Under the pieces are notes generated by a model. It was not told the origin of the DNA. It saw only the letters and a list, made by a program, of their open reading frames with translations, and did no database searches. From an uncultured Clostridia bacterium (GTDB lineage Bacteria; Bacillota; Clostridia; Lachnospirales; Anaerotignaceae): a stretch of 64,000 nt of DNA. The DNA lies in contig CALWSR010000015.1 in NCBI GenBank assembly GCA_944384265.1, positions 1 through 64,000 on the forward strand, read 5' to 3'. This document shows, one piece after another, positions 15,318-23,864 of the stretch (its first letter is position 1; each line of letters starts with the position of its first letter). A program made the translations under genes and the position numbers.

Positions 15318-15830
15318 TCAAAGTGTAATGTCCACATGATATGTTTTATCTATCAAAATATAATCCAGATGGTATTTTTGACACAAAGCCAAATTCAGAG
15401 CGTTTTCCTTTAAAAGCATTTGTTTTGTACAGTAGGAATCATCTATGCGTTTTTCTATTATATTGGCATATTTTTTGATATCTTGAAAATGGGTATGGAT
15501 ATAGTGCTGTGTCATAATAATACAATAGTAGCGAATGTGCTTTAAATCATCTTTTTCAAAGCTGTTTTTCCAATGAAAGGGAATATAACAGCCTTCTATG
15601 ATCATATTCTGTTCGTTTTCAATGGCCGTTTTGACCATTTGTACAACAATGGGCCACATTTCTGTTGTCAGCTTTTCATCCTCCAATGGTGTGGCGGTAA
15701 TTTTTTTGCTTCGTATCAATCCCATTTTTAAAATGTCCAATGAAAAATAAGGAAAATGATATTTTTCCATAAGCTTTTGTGCCAGTGCAGTTTTGCCTGT
15801 GTGAGAACAGCCTGCAATGAAAAGAATCAT
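15318..15830 (-). CDS. P-loop kinase-like protein
   Basis: The 170-residue product starts with MILFIAGCSHTGKTALAQKL, a Walker A motif (GCSHTGKT, about 7-14) directly after the first strand, as in shikimate/adenylate-kinase-like and 2-phosphoglycerate-kinase-like NTPases. A second strand with acidic end (NMIIEGCYIPFHW, about 72-84) and a lid-like basic stretch (YANIIEKRIDDSYCTKQML) follow. It is probably a small-molecule kinase in the cytoplasm; the substrate cannot be read from the sequence. It is a single gene on the minus strand. Confidence 0.7.
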   Translation of the reverse strand: MILFIAGCSHTGKTALAQKLMEKYHFPYFSLDILKMGLIRSKKITATPLEDEKLTTEMWPIVVQMVKTAIENEQNMIIEGCYIPFHWKNSFEKDDLKHIRYYCIIMTQHYIHTHFQDIKKYANIIEKRIDDSYCTKQMLLKENALNLALCQKYHLDYILIDKTYHVDITL

Positions 15831-16046
15831 AATTTATCACATCATTTCTTGTAATATTTTGTTGCTTTCATAGGAAACAAAAGGCTGTAAAACACTGATT
15901 TTAAAACCAAAATCACTGCTTTTTATTTCTCCTCTTTTATAGACTGCTAATGCTCTAAGTGATTTGATTATTTGATTTGAAAGAAAATAACAGCAATCCT
16001 CTTGTTATATTTTTAAAAATTCCTATTTTATATACCATATCATTTT

Positions 16047-16511
16047 TTATATACAATGGAGCATCCCCTTTTTCTGTCTGAAATGACTGTATTTGAAAAA
16101 GCCTTCAGAAAAATATTTTGTATTGCGGTATGTTATGCCACTGTTTATTTTTTCAAAGGCCTCAAAACAAATACCCCTCATTTTAAAAATGCTTGGCAAT
16201 ACAATAGGCCATTGCTTATCATAGTATGCTGCAAAAAGCTTTTTTTGAAAAACATTTTTATAAAAGCCATTTTTTCTTCGTAAGAAACATAAGCCATTAT
16301 GATGGGCCTTGGCATAGGCAGTAAACTGTATGCCAAGACTGACTGCTTGGGATGGGGTTTAGCATCCCCAGAATGCTGTTTTGCTGCCTGTGGCCATTAC
16401 AGAAAAAATATGACAGTATTTGGCCATAAAGCTTTTTATCATTTCTCCTCCCTGCTTGTCCAGGATGGCTGCAATGCTGCTGTTTATCATATTTGCCAAA
16501 TGGATAGGCTC
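16047..16511 (-). pseudogene. Possible decayed gene on the minus strand
   Basis: Between 16511 and 16047 one minus-strand frame is open for about 150 codons with a single TAA at 16361-16359. The predicted residues are not low-complexity (for example SFMAKYCHIFSVMATGSKTA and GIQFTAYAKAHHNGLCFLRR), but I recognise no family and there is no start with a ribosome binding site. It may be the remnant of a gene or chance. Nothing else is seen between 15831 and the promoter at 16660. Confidence 0.2.
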
Positions 16512-16666
16512 CTATGCCATGAGGCTGATACAGCAAAATACCTTTTTATGGGACAATCAAGGATTTTGTGGGGATTTTTGTCAAAAGCAGAAGGCTATTT
16601 TTTTGTTATGATAACATAATACAAAAAAACTGTAAAATACAAATGCTGTTTTGTTGCGTCCTATGA

Positions 16667-16688
16667 ATGAATATGATATGATATTCAT
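16667..16688. promoter_or_regulatory. Palindrome upstream of the DtxR-like gene
   Basis: ATGAATAT-GATATG-ATATTCAT is a 22-bp sequence with perfect 8-bp arms, about 35 bp before the regulator start and overlapping probable -10 sequences. It may be the operator for autoregulation, although it does not match the TTAGC palindromes near 15.2 kb. Confidence 0.45.
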
Positions 16689-16722
16689 ATAAGAAATGGG
16701 ATTTTGAAAAAAGAGTGGTGAA

Positions 16723-17091
16723 ATGAAAATGAAATTACAGGAATCGGGAGAAAATTATTTGGAAACCATATTGATATTGGAAAAAAGAAACGGCATTGCC
16801 CGTTCCATAGACGTTGCCAATGAGCTGGGCTTTTCCAAACCCAGTGTCAGCAGAGCCGTATCTGTATTAAAAGGGGCGGGATATGTCAAAACAGGCCCCA
16901 TCAATCAGCTGCTTTTGACAGAAACGGGAAGAAGCATTGCAGAAAAGATTTATCATCGTCATTGTGTGCTGAAGGAGTTTTTGATGCAGATTGGCGTCAA
17001 AGAGGAGGTTGCCGCAAAGGATGCCTGCCGCATGGAGCACGTTATCAGCGAGGAAACATTGCAGTGCATATTAAATCATATGGAAAAGTAA
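16723..17091 (+). CDS. DtxR/MntR-family metal-dependent transcriptional regulator
   Basis: The 122-residue protein has the family's N-terminal winged helix (ENYLETILILEKRNGIARSIDVANELGFSKPSVSRAVSVL split over residues about 8-47, then wing and RSIAEKIYHRH near 68-78) and the start of the metal-binding dimerization domain (HVISEE near 107-112). It lacks the C-terminal SH3-like domain of DtxR, so it is closer to MntR. Such proteins sense Mn(II) or Fe(II) and repress uptake genes. GTGGTG precedes the ATG weakly. It lies just upstream of rpmG but has its own terminator. Confidence 0.88.
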   Translation: MKMKLQESGENYLETILILEKRNGIARSIDVANELGFSKPSVSRAVSVLKGAGYVKTGPINQLLLTETGRSIAEKIYHRHCVLKEFLMQIGVKEEVAAKDACRMEHVISEETLQCILNHMEK

Positions 17092-17112
17092 TTTTTTATA
17101 CTTGACAGAGGA

Positions 17113-17160
17113 AAAGACTTATGCTATTCTTTTCAACAGAAAGACGTAAGTCTTTTTTTT
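17113..17160 (+). terminator. Intrinsic terminator of the DtxR-like gene
   Basis: AAAGACTTA (17114-17122) pairs with TAAGTCTTT (17146-17154) around a long loop, followed by a T run. It separates the regulator from the rpmG-secE-nusG cluster. Confidence 0.65.
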
Positions 17161-17194
17161 ATGCAGAAAATTGTAATCAATGGAGGTGGAAGTC

Positions 17195-17344
17195 TTGAGA
17201 ACAAGAATTACCTTAGCTTGCACAGAGTGCAAACAAAGAAATTACAGCACAACAAAGGATAAAAAAACAATGCCTGACAGAATGGAAATGAAAAAATACT
17301 GCAAATTCTGTAAATCCCATACATTACACAAAGAAACAAAGTAA
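17195..17344 (+). CDS. rpmG: 50S ribosomal protein L33
   Basis: The 49-residue product [20 protein letters not shown]... is L33 with four Cys (CTEC and CKFC) in the zinc-binding form. It begins at a TTG nine bases after TGGAGGTGG, since no ATG is available before the conserved N terminus. Its place before secE-nusG is the standard order in Firmicutes. Confidence 0.95.
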   Translation: MRTRITLACTECKQRNYSTTKDKKTMPDRMEMKKYCKFCKSHTLHKETK

Positions 17345-17380
17345 TGAGGGAAATCCCTTGTTTTTAAGGAAGTGAACAGT

Positions 17381-17653
17381 ATGGAAGAAAACAACACCAC
17401 AAACCCAAATGAAAAAAACGAATCCAAAAAACAAAAAAAACAACAGCCAAAAAAAAATGCAAAGCCCAGCTTTTCTGAAACCGTAGCAGATTATAAAGCG
17501 GAGTTCAAAAAAATTGTGTGGCCTACAAGGCAGGACTTGGCAAAAAAAACAGTAACCGTTATCCTTACTTCCTTGCTGGTGGGTGTGATTATCACCTGCA
17601 TGGATTTTGTGTATTCCGGAGGATATGACTGGGTACTGAATTTGTTGGGATAA
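17381..17653 (+). CDS. secE: Preprotein translocase subunit SecE
   Basis: The 90-residue protein has a highly charged Lys/Asn/Gln-rich N terminus (about 1-32), the SecE motif EFKKIVWPTRQDLAKKT (about 44-60) and one membrane segment (about 62-80). It is the essential small subunit of the SecYEG channel. The ATG at 17381 is nine bases after AAGGAA; a GTG three codons earlier is possible but too close to that site. It lies 28 bases before nusG. Confidence 0.95.
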   Translation: MEENNTTNPNEKNESKKQKKQQPKKNAKPSFSETVADYKAEFKKIVWPTRQDLAKKTVTVILTSLLVGVIITCMDFVYSGGYDWVLNLLG

Positions 17654-17681
17654 TGAAAATCAAGTAAAAAAGGATGGTATT

Positions 17682-18236
17682 ATGTCTGATGAAGCAATGA
17701 GACCACAAGAGGCAAAAGAATCAAACCAAATGAGATGGTATGTTGTGCATACTTATTCCGGATACGAAAACAAAGTAAAGGCCAACATTGAAAAAACCAT
17801 TGAAAACAGAGGTATGCAGGACCAGATATTGGAAGTGAGCGTACCCTTGCAGGAGGTTGTGGAGCTGAAAAACGGTCAGAAAAAAACAGTGCAGAGAAAG
17901 GTATTTCCCGGCTATGTATTGTTGAAAATGATTATGAATGATGATACATGGTATGTTGTAAGAAATACAAGAGGTGTGACAAGCTTTGTTGGCCCAGGCT
18001 CCAAGCCGGTTCCTTTGACAGATGAAGAGGTTTTTGCCATGGGCATTGGAGGCCTTGCAGAAAATCTGGATGTGGAGCTGGGAGATGCCGTAAAGGTGAT
18101 AGCAGGGCCGTTTGCCGATTCTGTGGGCTTAATCAAAGAAATTAATACACACAAAAAAACAGTTGTGGTCAAGCTGTCTATATTTGGCAGAGAAACACCT
18201 GTGGAGCTTGATTTTGGACAAATTGAAAAGGTATGA
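17682..18236 (+). CDS. nusG: Transcription termination/antitermination factor NusG
   Basis: The 184-residue protein has the NGN domain (WYVVHTYSGYENKVKANIE near 18-36, FPGYVLLKM near 74-82) and a C-terminal KOW domain (VIAGPFADSVGLIKEI near 141-156). NusG binds RNA polymerase across the clamp and links it to Rho or ribosomes. It is of usual length and sits in the conserved secE-nusG-rplK-rplA order. Confidence 0.97.
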   Translation: MSDEAMRPQEAKESNQMRWYVVHTYSGYENKVKANIEKTIENRGMQDQILEVSVPLQEVVELKNGQKKTVQRKVFPGYVLLKMIMNDDTWYVVRNTRGVTSFVGPGSKPVPLTDEEVFAMGIGGLAENLDVELGDAVKVIAGPFADSVGLIKEINTHKKTVVVKLSIFGRETPVELDFGQIEKV

Positions 18237-18270
18237 CAATTCGTTTTTGCACAGGCAGTAAGGGCTTGTG

Positions 18271-18302
18271 CGTGGGAGGGCAAAATCCCCGTTAATTACC
18301 AC
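18271..18302 (+). promoter_or_regulatory. L1-binding-type RNA structure before rplK
   Basis: The transcript segment starts CGTGGGAGGG and ends ATTACCAC, with complementary GGGG/CCCC in between. This mimics the 23S rRNA site for protein L1 (GGUGGGAG on one side, AUACCAC on the other). In known systems L1 represses its own operon by binding such a site near the rplK start. It ends 20 bases before the rplK ATG. Confidence 0.7.
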
Positions 18303-18321
18303 ATTTATAGGAGGTGCCGAA

Positions 18322-18747
18322 ATGGCAAAGAAAGTTACAGGTTATATTAAATTACAAATTCCAGCAGCAAAAGCAACACCAGCGCCACCTGTTGGTCCTG
18401 CATTGGGTCAGCATGGCGTCAACATCATGGGCTTTTGTAAAGAATTCAATGAAAAAACAGCAGGACAGGCCGGTTTAATCATTCCTGTTGTGATTACAGT
18501 ATATCAAGACAGAAGTTTCACTTTCATCACAAAAACACCGCCGGCAGCAGTGCTTTTGAAAAAAGCCTGCGGTATTGAATCCGGCTCCGGTGTGCCAAAC
18601 AAAACAAAGGTTGCAAAAATTTCCAAGGCAGAGGTTATGAAAATTGCAGAAACAAAAATGCCTGATTTGAATGCTGCCTCCATTGAAGCGGCATACAGCA
18701 TGATTTGCGGTACAGCAAGAAGCATGGGCATTACAGTAGAAGAATAA
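18322..18747 (+). CDS. rplK: 50S ribosomal protein L11
   Basis: The 141-residue product ([20 protein letters not shown]...) is L11, with the N-terminal thiostrepton-region prolines ([20 protein letters not shown]) and the C-terminal rRNA-binding domain ending [10 protein letters not shown]. It forms the stalk base at the GTPase-associated centre. AGGAGGTG lies five bases before the ATG; in-frame starts upstream fall within the L1-type leader and are rejected. Confidence 0.97.
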   Translation: MAKKVTGYIKLQIPAAKATPAPPVGPALGQHGVNIMGFCKEFNEKTAGQAGLIIPVVITVYQDRSFTFITKTPPAAVLLKKACGIESGSGVPNKTKVAKISKAEVMKIAETKMPDLNAASIEAAYSMICGTARSMGITVEE

Positions 18748-18777
18748 ACGTAAAAAAAGCAGGCAAAGGGCCTGTCA

Positions 18778-18807
18778 GGTGGGAGGGAATTCTCCCGATA
18801 TTACCAC
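18778..18807 (+). promoter_or_regulatory. L1-binding-type RNA structure before rplA
   Basis: A second copy of the motif: GGTGGGAGGG at 18778, complementary TCCC, then ATTACCAC ending at 18807, 17 bases before the rplA start. It is an even closer match to the 23S rRNA L1 site than the copy before rplK, so L1 probably controls both cistrons. Confidence 0.75.
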
Positions 18808-18824
18808 ATAAGGAGGTCACGAAA

Positions 18825-19520
18825 GTGAAAAGAGGAAAAAAGTATATTGAAAAAGCAAAGCTCATAGACAAAACAATGCTTTATGACACAGCAGATGCCA
18901 TTGATTTGGTACAGAAAACAGCATCTGCAAAATTTGATGAAACAGTAGAAGCACATATTCGTTTGGGTGTAGACAGCAGACATGCTGACCAGCAGGTGCG
19001 TGGCGCCGTTGTTCTTCCACACGGTACAGGCAAAACAGTTCGTGTTTTAGTGTTTGCAAAGGGCGACAAAGCAGATGAGGCTTTGGCAGCAGGTGCAGAC
19101 TTTGTAGGAGCAGAGGATTTGATTCCAAAAATTCAAAACGATAACTGGTTTGGATTTGACGTTGCAGTGGCAACACCTGATATGATGGGGGTTGTGGGCC
19201 GTCTTGGCCGTGTGCTTGGTCCTAAAGGGCTTATGCCAAATCCAAAGGCCGGCACAGTGACAATGGATGTGACAAAAGCAATACAAGACATCAAAGCAGG
19301 TAAAATCGAATATCGTTTGGATAAAACAAACATCATTCATGTTCCGGTAGGCAAGGTATCTTTTGGTTCTGAAAAATTAAGCGAGAACTTCCAGACTCTT
19401 ATGAGTGCCGTAATAAAAGCAAAACCAACAGCAGCAAAGGGACAATACCTAAAAAGCATTGTAGTATCCACTACAATGGGACCTGGTATTAAAATCAACC
19501 CTGCAAAAATAACAGAATAA
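18825..19520 (+). CDS. rplA: 50S ribosomal protein L1
   Basis: The 231-residue product begins at a GTG ([16 protein letters not shown]) six bases after AGGAGGTCA and contains the L1 signature [12 protein letters not shown] (about 165-176) and [21 protein letters not shown]1 forms the mobile L1 stalk near the ribosomal E site and is a translational repressor of its own operon. An ATG in frame at 18705 lies inside rplK and is rejected. Confidence 0.97.
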   Translation: MKRGKKYIEKAKLIDKTMLYDTADAIDLVQKTASAKFDETVEAHIRLGVDSRHADQQVRGAVVLPHGTGKTVRVLVFAKGDKADEALAAGADFVGAEDLIPKIQNDNWFGFDVAVATPDMMGVVGRLGRVLGPKGLMPNPKAGTVTMDVTKAIQDIKAGKIEYRLDKTNIIHVPVGKVSFGSEKLSENFQTLMSAVIKAKPTAAKGQYLKSIVVSTTMGPGIKINPAKITE

Positions 19521-19689
19521 TTTACTCTTTCATGGCACCCCAACGTTTGTTGGGGTGTCAGACTATATGGCCGCTCAAAAGAACAGAAAAAAACAGAGCA
19601 AAATCCGGAAAGTTTTATAATTTTTGGACAATGCAGCTTCTGCTTCTGGGCGGAATCTAAAAATATTGATTGAGGCATCAAAAAAATCA

Positions 19690-19718
19690 TTGACTTGTAC
19701 AAGCAGTTATGCTATACT
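19690..19718 (+). promoter_or_regulatory. Promoter of the rplJL operon
   Basis: TTGACT (19690-19695) and TATACT (19713-19718) are separated by 17 bases, so rplJL can be transcribed apart from rplKA. A GC-rich hairpin (CACCCCAAC with GTTGGGGTG at 19537-19558) after rplA lacks a T run and may be a processing or weak stop site. Confidence 0.75.
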
Positions 19719-19734
19719 GCAATAGTTGAAAACA

Positions 19735-19830
19735 ATATTGCCGTAGACAGCAGGTGCAAAAGCGTAAATCCTGCCGAGGAAAACAATGGATAGCTTCCCT
19801 CTTTGTCTGCGTGCAAAGAGGTTTTTTTTA
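19735..19830 (+). ncRNA. L10 leader (ribosomal protein L10 autoregulatory RNA)
   Basis: The leader shows the conserved L10(L12)4 binding elements CCGTAGACAGCAGGTGC and TAAATCCTGCCGAGG, followed by a terminator hairpin (CCTCTTTG at 19798-19805 with CAAAGAGG at 19814-19821) and seven T. In the known mechanism excess L10-L12 complex binds and favours termination before rplJ. Confidence 0.93.
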
Positions 19831-19854
19831 TAAGCGATTAAGGAGGTGTAATAA

Positions 19855-20364
19855 ATGGCAAAAGTGGAACAAAAAAAGTTGATAGTAAATGAAATCAAAG
19901 AAAAGCTGGAAAGAGCAACTTCTCTTGTGATGGTGGATGCAAGGGGTTTGACCGTAGAACAGGATACAGCCCTGAGAAAAAAACTGAGAGAAGCCGGTGT
20001 TGACTATAAAGTATACAAAAATACAATGGTACGCTTTGCAATTGAAGGAACACAGTTTGAAGGCTTGAAGCCTTATTTGGAGGGGCCAAGCACATTTGCA
20101 TTCAGCTATGAAGATGCAACAGCAGCAGCAGCCATATTGAACAAAGAAGCAAAGGACTTAAAGGTGCTGGAATTTAAAGCAGGTGTTGTGGAAGGTATCA
20201 CATATGATGCAGAAGGTATGAAAGCCATTGCAGAAATCCCTTCCAAGGATGTATTGCTTTCCAAGCTTCTTGGCAGCTTCAAATCTCCGGTTTCTTCCTT
20301 TGCAAGGGTTATCAAACAGATTGCAGAAAAAGACGGCGACCAAGCAGAGGCAGCGGCAGAATAA
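19855..20364 (+). CDS. rplJ: 50S ribosomal protein L10
   Basis: The 169-residue product (MAKVEQKKLIVNEIKEKLERA...) has the rRNA-binding N domain with VDARGLTVEQ and YKVYKNTMVRFA and a C-terminal helix for L7/L12 dimers, ending in an Ala/Glu-rich tail. L10 anchors the stalk. AGGAGGTG lies seven bases before the ATG. Controlled by the L10 leader. Confidence 0.97.
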   Translation: MAKVEQKKLIVNEIKEKLERATSLVMVDARGLTVEQDTALRKKLREAGVDYKVYKNTMVRFAIEGTQFEGLKPYLEGPSTFAFSYEDATAAAAILNKEAKDLKVLEFKAGVVEGITYDAEGMKAIAEIPSKDVLLSKLLGSFKSPVSSFARVIKQIAEKDGDQAEAAAE

Positions 20365-20415
20365 TTATTTGAAAAAACAACATTATCGTTATAATATTTA
20401 TGGAGGTGCTTTAAA

Positions 20416-20793
20416 ATGGCAAAATTATCAATCGAAGAAATTATTGCAGCAGTAGAAGAATTGACTGTATTGGAACTGAATGAATTAGTAAAAGCAGCAG
20501 AAGAAAAATTTGGTGTATCCGCAGCAGCAGGTGTTGCAGTGGTAGCAGGCCCAGCAGCAGGCGGCGGTGCAGCAGAAGAAAAAACAGAATTTGATGTAGA
20601 ATTGACAGAGGTTGGTTCTGAAAAAATCAAAGTAATCAAAGCTGTTAGAGAAGTAACAGGCTTGGGATTAAAAGAAGCAAAAGAAGTTGTTGACGGCGCA
20701 CCTAAGATGCTCAAAGAACAGGTTTCTAAAGAAGATGCAGAAGCAATCAAAGCAAAATTGGCAGAGGTTGGTGCCACAGTAACATTAAAATAA
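20416..20793 (+). CDS. rplL: 50S ribosomal protein L7/L12
   Basis: The 125-residue acidic protein has the N-terminal dimerization helices ([20 protein letters not shown]), the Ala/Gly-rich hinge (about 34-54) and the C-terminal factor-binding domain with [20 protein letters not shown] and the end ATVTLK. It recruits translation GTPases to the ribosome. AGGTGC with GGAGG precedes the ATG. It is followed by a strong terminator, not by rpoB. Confidence 0.97.
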   Translation: MAKLSIEEIIAAVEELTVLELNELVKAAEEKFGVSAAAGVAVVAGPAAGGGAAEEKTEFDVELTEVGSEKIKVIKAVREVTGLGLKEAKEVVDGAPKMLKEQVSKEDAEAIKAKLAEVGATVTLK

Positions 20794-20806
20794 GAAACAA
20801 ATGCTG

Positions 20807-20845
20807 GAAAACGGTGTACTTTTTGGTATGCCGTTTCTTTTTTTA
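20807..20845 (+). terminator. Intrinsic terminator after rplL
   Basis: AAACGG (20808-20813) pairs with CCGTTT (20831-20836), with further inner pairing, followed by a C and a run of T. It ends the rplJL transcript. The remaining 20846-21236 holds no gene I can support. Confidence 0.75.
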
Positions 20846-21236
20846 CAATGTCGTTTTATGGATTTTTTTGGCTTTGAAATATAAAAGCACTGCTGCTGAT
20901 TTTTAAATGAAAGGTATTTTTTGTGACTGAAAGCACAGCGTTTTTGGCATTGGGAAAAACAAAATTTGCAAAGTAGACATTTGGTGTAAAAAATGATATG
21001 TGTCAATAGAAAGCCTTAAAATAAAACAAGGGAATGGATGCTATTTGATTTGAAAAAAAGTGACCAAACCAATGTGGTATTTCGAATGTCTGTAAGGGTT
21101 AAATGAAAAATTGCAGTTTTCATTGCTTTGGATGATACAAAAAACTGCAAAGAAAGGATTTTGGCTGTAAAATCAATGGTTTATGGCTTACTGCCACATA
21201 TGAAAATAACAGAATTCTTTGAAAAGAGGTGGTTTT

Positions 21237-22022
21237 ATGCATAACAAAAAAGGGATATTTATTTTTTTATGGTGCATAATGCTTTTTTGCGGCTGTCAAA
21301 TTGCAGCAGAGCAGCTTGAGCAGGGGCTTTCTCAGCAGACAGAAAGTGTTTCTCAAACAGAGGACATAGAAAAAGCAGAGGTGGCAGATGTGGTGGATGG
21401 AGATACCATAAAAGTGTATTTAGATGGAGAAAAATATACCATTCGTATGATAGGCATAGATACGCCGGAAAGCGTTCATCCGGACCAATCTAAAAATACA
21501 ATTTATGGACAAAAAGCCAGTGAATATGCCAAAGAAATATTTCAAGAGGGGCAGACAGTCTATTTGAGCAAGGATGTTTCTGACAAAGATAAATATGACA
21601 GGCTGCTGCGTTATATTTGGCTGGAAATGCCTGAGGATGTCAATGATGAAAAAGAAATCAGACAAAAAATGTATAATGCAAAGGTCATATTGGATGGCTA
21701 TGCCAATGCCTATCAATATGCTCCTGATGATACCCTTTACAGTTTGTTTTTGTCATTTGAAACAGAGGCGGCCAATGAGAAAAGGGGACTTTGGGCAGAA
21801 AATGGATTAAATCAAGAAAATATACAAAAGGCAGAGCAACAGCAGCAAAAATTAGACGCCATAGAAGGGGAATATGCCTTTATAGGCAACCGCAACACCA
21901 AAAAATTACATAGCCCTCTTTGCTCCAATCTGCCTAAGGAAGAAAACAGAGTGTATTTTCAATATATGCAAGACGCCATAGACCAGGGATATGTTGCAGA
22001 TAAAAGATGTCTGGGTGAGTAG
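21237..22022 (+). CDS. Thermonuclease-family lipoprotein
   Basis: The 261-residue product has a lipoprotein signal (hydrophobic stretch and Cys in LFCGC, about residue 20), then a staphylococcal nuclease domain (about 46-205): VADVVDGDTIKV, IRMIGIDTPES with the catalytic Arg/Asp/Thr/Glu cluster, and DKYDRLLRYIW with the second catalytic Arg. A C-terminal module (about 213-261) with NRNTKKLHSPLCSNLP and YVADKRC resembles the Cys-containing metal-binding tail found on many secreted nucleases of Firmicutes. It probably degrades nucleic acid outside the cell. AGAGGTGG precedes the ATG. Confidence 0.9.
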   Translation: MHNKKGIFIFLWCIMLFCGCQIAAEQLEQGLSQQTESVSQTEDIEKAEVADVVDGDTIKVYLDGEKYTIRMIGIDTPESVHPDQSKNTIYGQKASEYAKEIFQEGQTVYLSKDVSDKDKYDRLLRYIWLEMPEDVNDEKEIRQKMYNAKVILDGYANAYQYAPDDTLYSLFLSFETEAANEKRGLWAENGLNQENIQKAEQQQQKLDAIEGEYAFIGNRNTKKLHSPLCSNLPKEENRVYFQYMQDAIDQGYVADKRCLGE

Positions 22023-22099
22023 AAAGAGATTTGAAAATGAAAGGGCGGGTATCATTTGTACGAAGAGCAAAGCGTCAGTAGTTGTTATAAAAAAGGTTT

Positions 22100-22515
22100 T
22101 GGGAAATTCATATAAAATAGATGGATATGTGTGGAGGCTTTCAAGGGCCGAAAGCGGAGCATAGGTGGAGTTTGCTTTGGAGAAGAAAACAGAAGCAATA
22201 GCCATTATGGGAAGGAAAGTATATAAAATAGATGGATATGTGTGGAGGCTTTCAAGGGCCGAAAGCGGAGCATAGGTATGGTTTGCTTTGAAGAAGAAAA
22301 CAGAAGCAATAGCCATTATGGGAAAGAAAGCATATAAAATAGATGGATATGTATGGAGGCTTTCAAGAGCCGAAAGTGGAGCATAAGTGGAGTTTGCTTT
22401 GGAGAAGAAAACAGAAGCAATAGCCATTATGGGAAGGAAAGCATATACAATAGATGGACATGTATGGAGGCTTTCAAGAGCCGAAAGCGGAGCATAGGTG
22501 GGGGTTAAAAAATAA
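22100..22515. repeat. 111-bp tandem repeat array, nearly four copies
   Basis: A unit beginning TATAAAATAGATGGATATG recurs at 22111, 22222, 22333 and 22444 with an exact period of 111 bp; three copies are complete and the fourth stops at about 22503. Each contains a hairpin GCTTTC-AAGGGCC-GAAAGC. Because 111 is a multiple of three, one minus-strand frame (21906-22526) stays open through all copies with a 37-residue repeat containing TYAPLSALESLHTYPSILY and PIMAIASVFF. That frame overlaps the nuclease gene and has no clear start signal, so I list the region as a repeat, not a gene. Confidence 0.85.
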
Positions 22516-22672
22516 ATGGCAAGCAATTACCATATGAAAATCCTATATAAAACAGTATTTGATGGATAAAGAGATTTTGGAGCAGATATCATTTGACAAA
22601 AAAAGACCCTCCACAGCAAAAAGCGCAATCAAGTGTTGTATACCAATCCGGACAAAAGGAGGAAGGGATAGC

Positions 22673-23197
22673 ATGGAATTTGAAAAATTAAAAAAAGAGG
22701 ATATCAAGGCTATGTATGATTTGATGGAGGAGGCATTTCCCCAAGAAGAGCTGAGAGTATATGAAAAATATAAACAGCTATATGAAAATGGCAGCTTTGA
22801 AGCTTTTGGAAAAAAGGACAAAAGGGGAAAAGTCATTGCAGTCATCAGCATATGGCATTTGGATGGTGTGCGGTATATAGAGCATTTGGCAGTGGATGCC
22901 TCCTTGAGAGGGCAAAACATAGGCCAGAGGCTTTTGAAATGGATATTGGAAAAAGAAAAAACCCCCTTGGTGCTGGAGGTGGAGCTGCCTGAAAATGAAA
23001 TGGCAAAAAGAAGAATCGGCTTTTATCAAAGGCTGGGGCTGCATTATAATGACTATGCCTATTTACAGCCCCCTTTAAGAGAGGGGCATGGTATGCTGCC
23101 TTTAAGACTGATGACCTATCCGGAAAAAATAGATGAAAAAACGTATTTTCATTATCAAAAGCAGCTGCATCAAAGGGTTTATTTTTATGATGTATAA
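22673..23197 (+). CDS. GNAT-family N-acetyltransferase
   Basis: The 174-residue protein has the GNAT core: VRYIEHLAVDASLRGQNIGQ (about 63-82), in which the R/QxxGxG/A acetyl-CoA loop appears as RGQNIGQRL, then a strand LVLEVELPEN and a final FYQRLGLHYND motif. It transfers an acetyl group from acetyl-CoA to an unidentified amine substrate. AAAGGAGGAAG lies eight bases before the ATG at 22673; the longer in-frame start at 22559 is not preceded by a ribosome binding site. It appears to be a single gene. Confidence 0.88.
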   Translation: MEFEKLKKEDIKAMYDLMEEAFPQEELRVYEKYKQLYENGSFEAFGKKDKRGKVIAVISIWHLDGVRYIEHLAVDASLRGQNIGQRLLKWILEKEKTPLVLEVELPENEMAKRRIGFYQRLGLHYNDYAYLQPPLREGHGMLPLRLMTYPEKIDEKTYFHYQKQLHQRVYFYDV

Positions 23198-23339
23198 AAA
23201 TTTGAAAAATGGTGATATTATGGAAAAGAGATTTTGTACAACAATGCTTGTTTGAAACATAACAGCATATAGCATTTGTGAATATAGACAATATTTTGAA
23301 ATATATTTTGTGCAGAAAGCCATAAATAAAAAAAAGAAA

Positions 23340-23368
23340 GAAAAAAAGAAGGATTTTTCCTTTTTTTA
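23340..23368 (+). terminator. Weak A/T-rich terminator after the GNAT gene
   Basis: A-rich sequence and AAGGA (23351-23355) pair with TTCCTT and a following T run, forming an A/T-rich hairpin. The 23198-23441 interval holds no gene. Confidence 0.4.
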
Positions 23369-23441
23369 GAGAATATTTATAACATATCAATAAAATACTA
23401 TAAATATCAGCCCATATTATATCATAAAGGGGGAGATCAAC

Positions 23442-23858
23442 ATGATACAGATTCTTGTAGGTGAAAAAGGTGAAGGTAAAACAAAGCGTTTGATTGATAT
23501 GGCAAATGAAGCCGGAAAATTATCCGACGGCCATATTGTGTTTATTGATGATGATTCCAGACATATGTATGACCTGCACTATAATATTCGTTTTGTGGAT
23601 ACAACAGGTTTTGTAATGGAAGACCAAAGAATCTTTTTTGGTTTTATCTGTGGTATATTATCTCAGGACAGAGATATTGACAAAATTTATATTGATGGGT
23701 TGAATAATATTATCAAATATATGACAGATGACGATTTATTTGCATTCATTGATACATTAGAAAAGGTTTCAAAAGAAACAGATGTTGATTTTATTATGAC
23801 GATTAGCCGCAACAAAGAAGGCATACCGGAAGCCATCAAAGGCTATCTGCTTTCTTAA
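23442..23858 (+). CDS. Small P-loop ATPase-like protein
   Basis: The 138-residue protein begins MIQILVGEKGEGKTKRL, with a Walker A motif (GEKGEGKT, residues 7-14), a strand VFIDDDSRHMYDL (about 33-45), and a Walker B-like KIYIDGLNNI (about 81-90). It is a compact P-loop NTPase of the kind seen conserved in Lachnospiraceae-type genomes; no partner or activity is known to me. GGGGGAG lies seven bases before the ATG. The radical SAM gene starts seven bases after its stop, so the two are probably co-transcribed. Confidence 0.75.
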   Translation: MIQILVGEKGEGKTKRLIDMANEAGKLSDGHIVFIDDDSRHMYDLHYNIRFVDTTGFVMEDQRIFFGFICGILSQDRDIDKIYIDGLNNIIKYMTDDDLFAFIDTLEKVSKETDVDFIMTISRNKEGIPEAIKGYLLS

Positions 23859-23864
23859 AAAGCC

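Noticed and set aside
21906..22526. 206-codon minus-strand frame across the tandem repeats as a confident gene
   Set aside because: It overlaps the thermonuclease gene by more than 100 bp, lacks a ribosome binding site, and its openness follows from a repeat length divisible by three; kept as a finding only.
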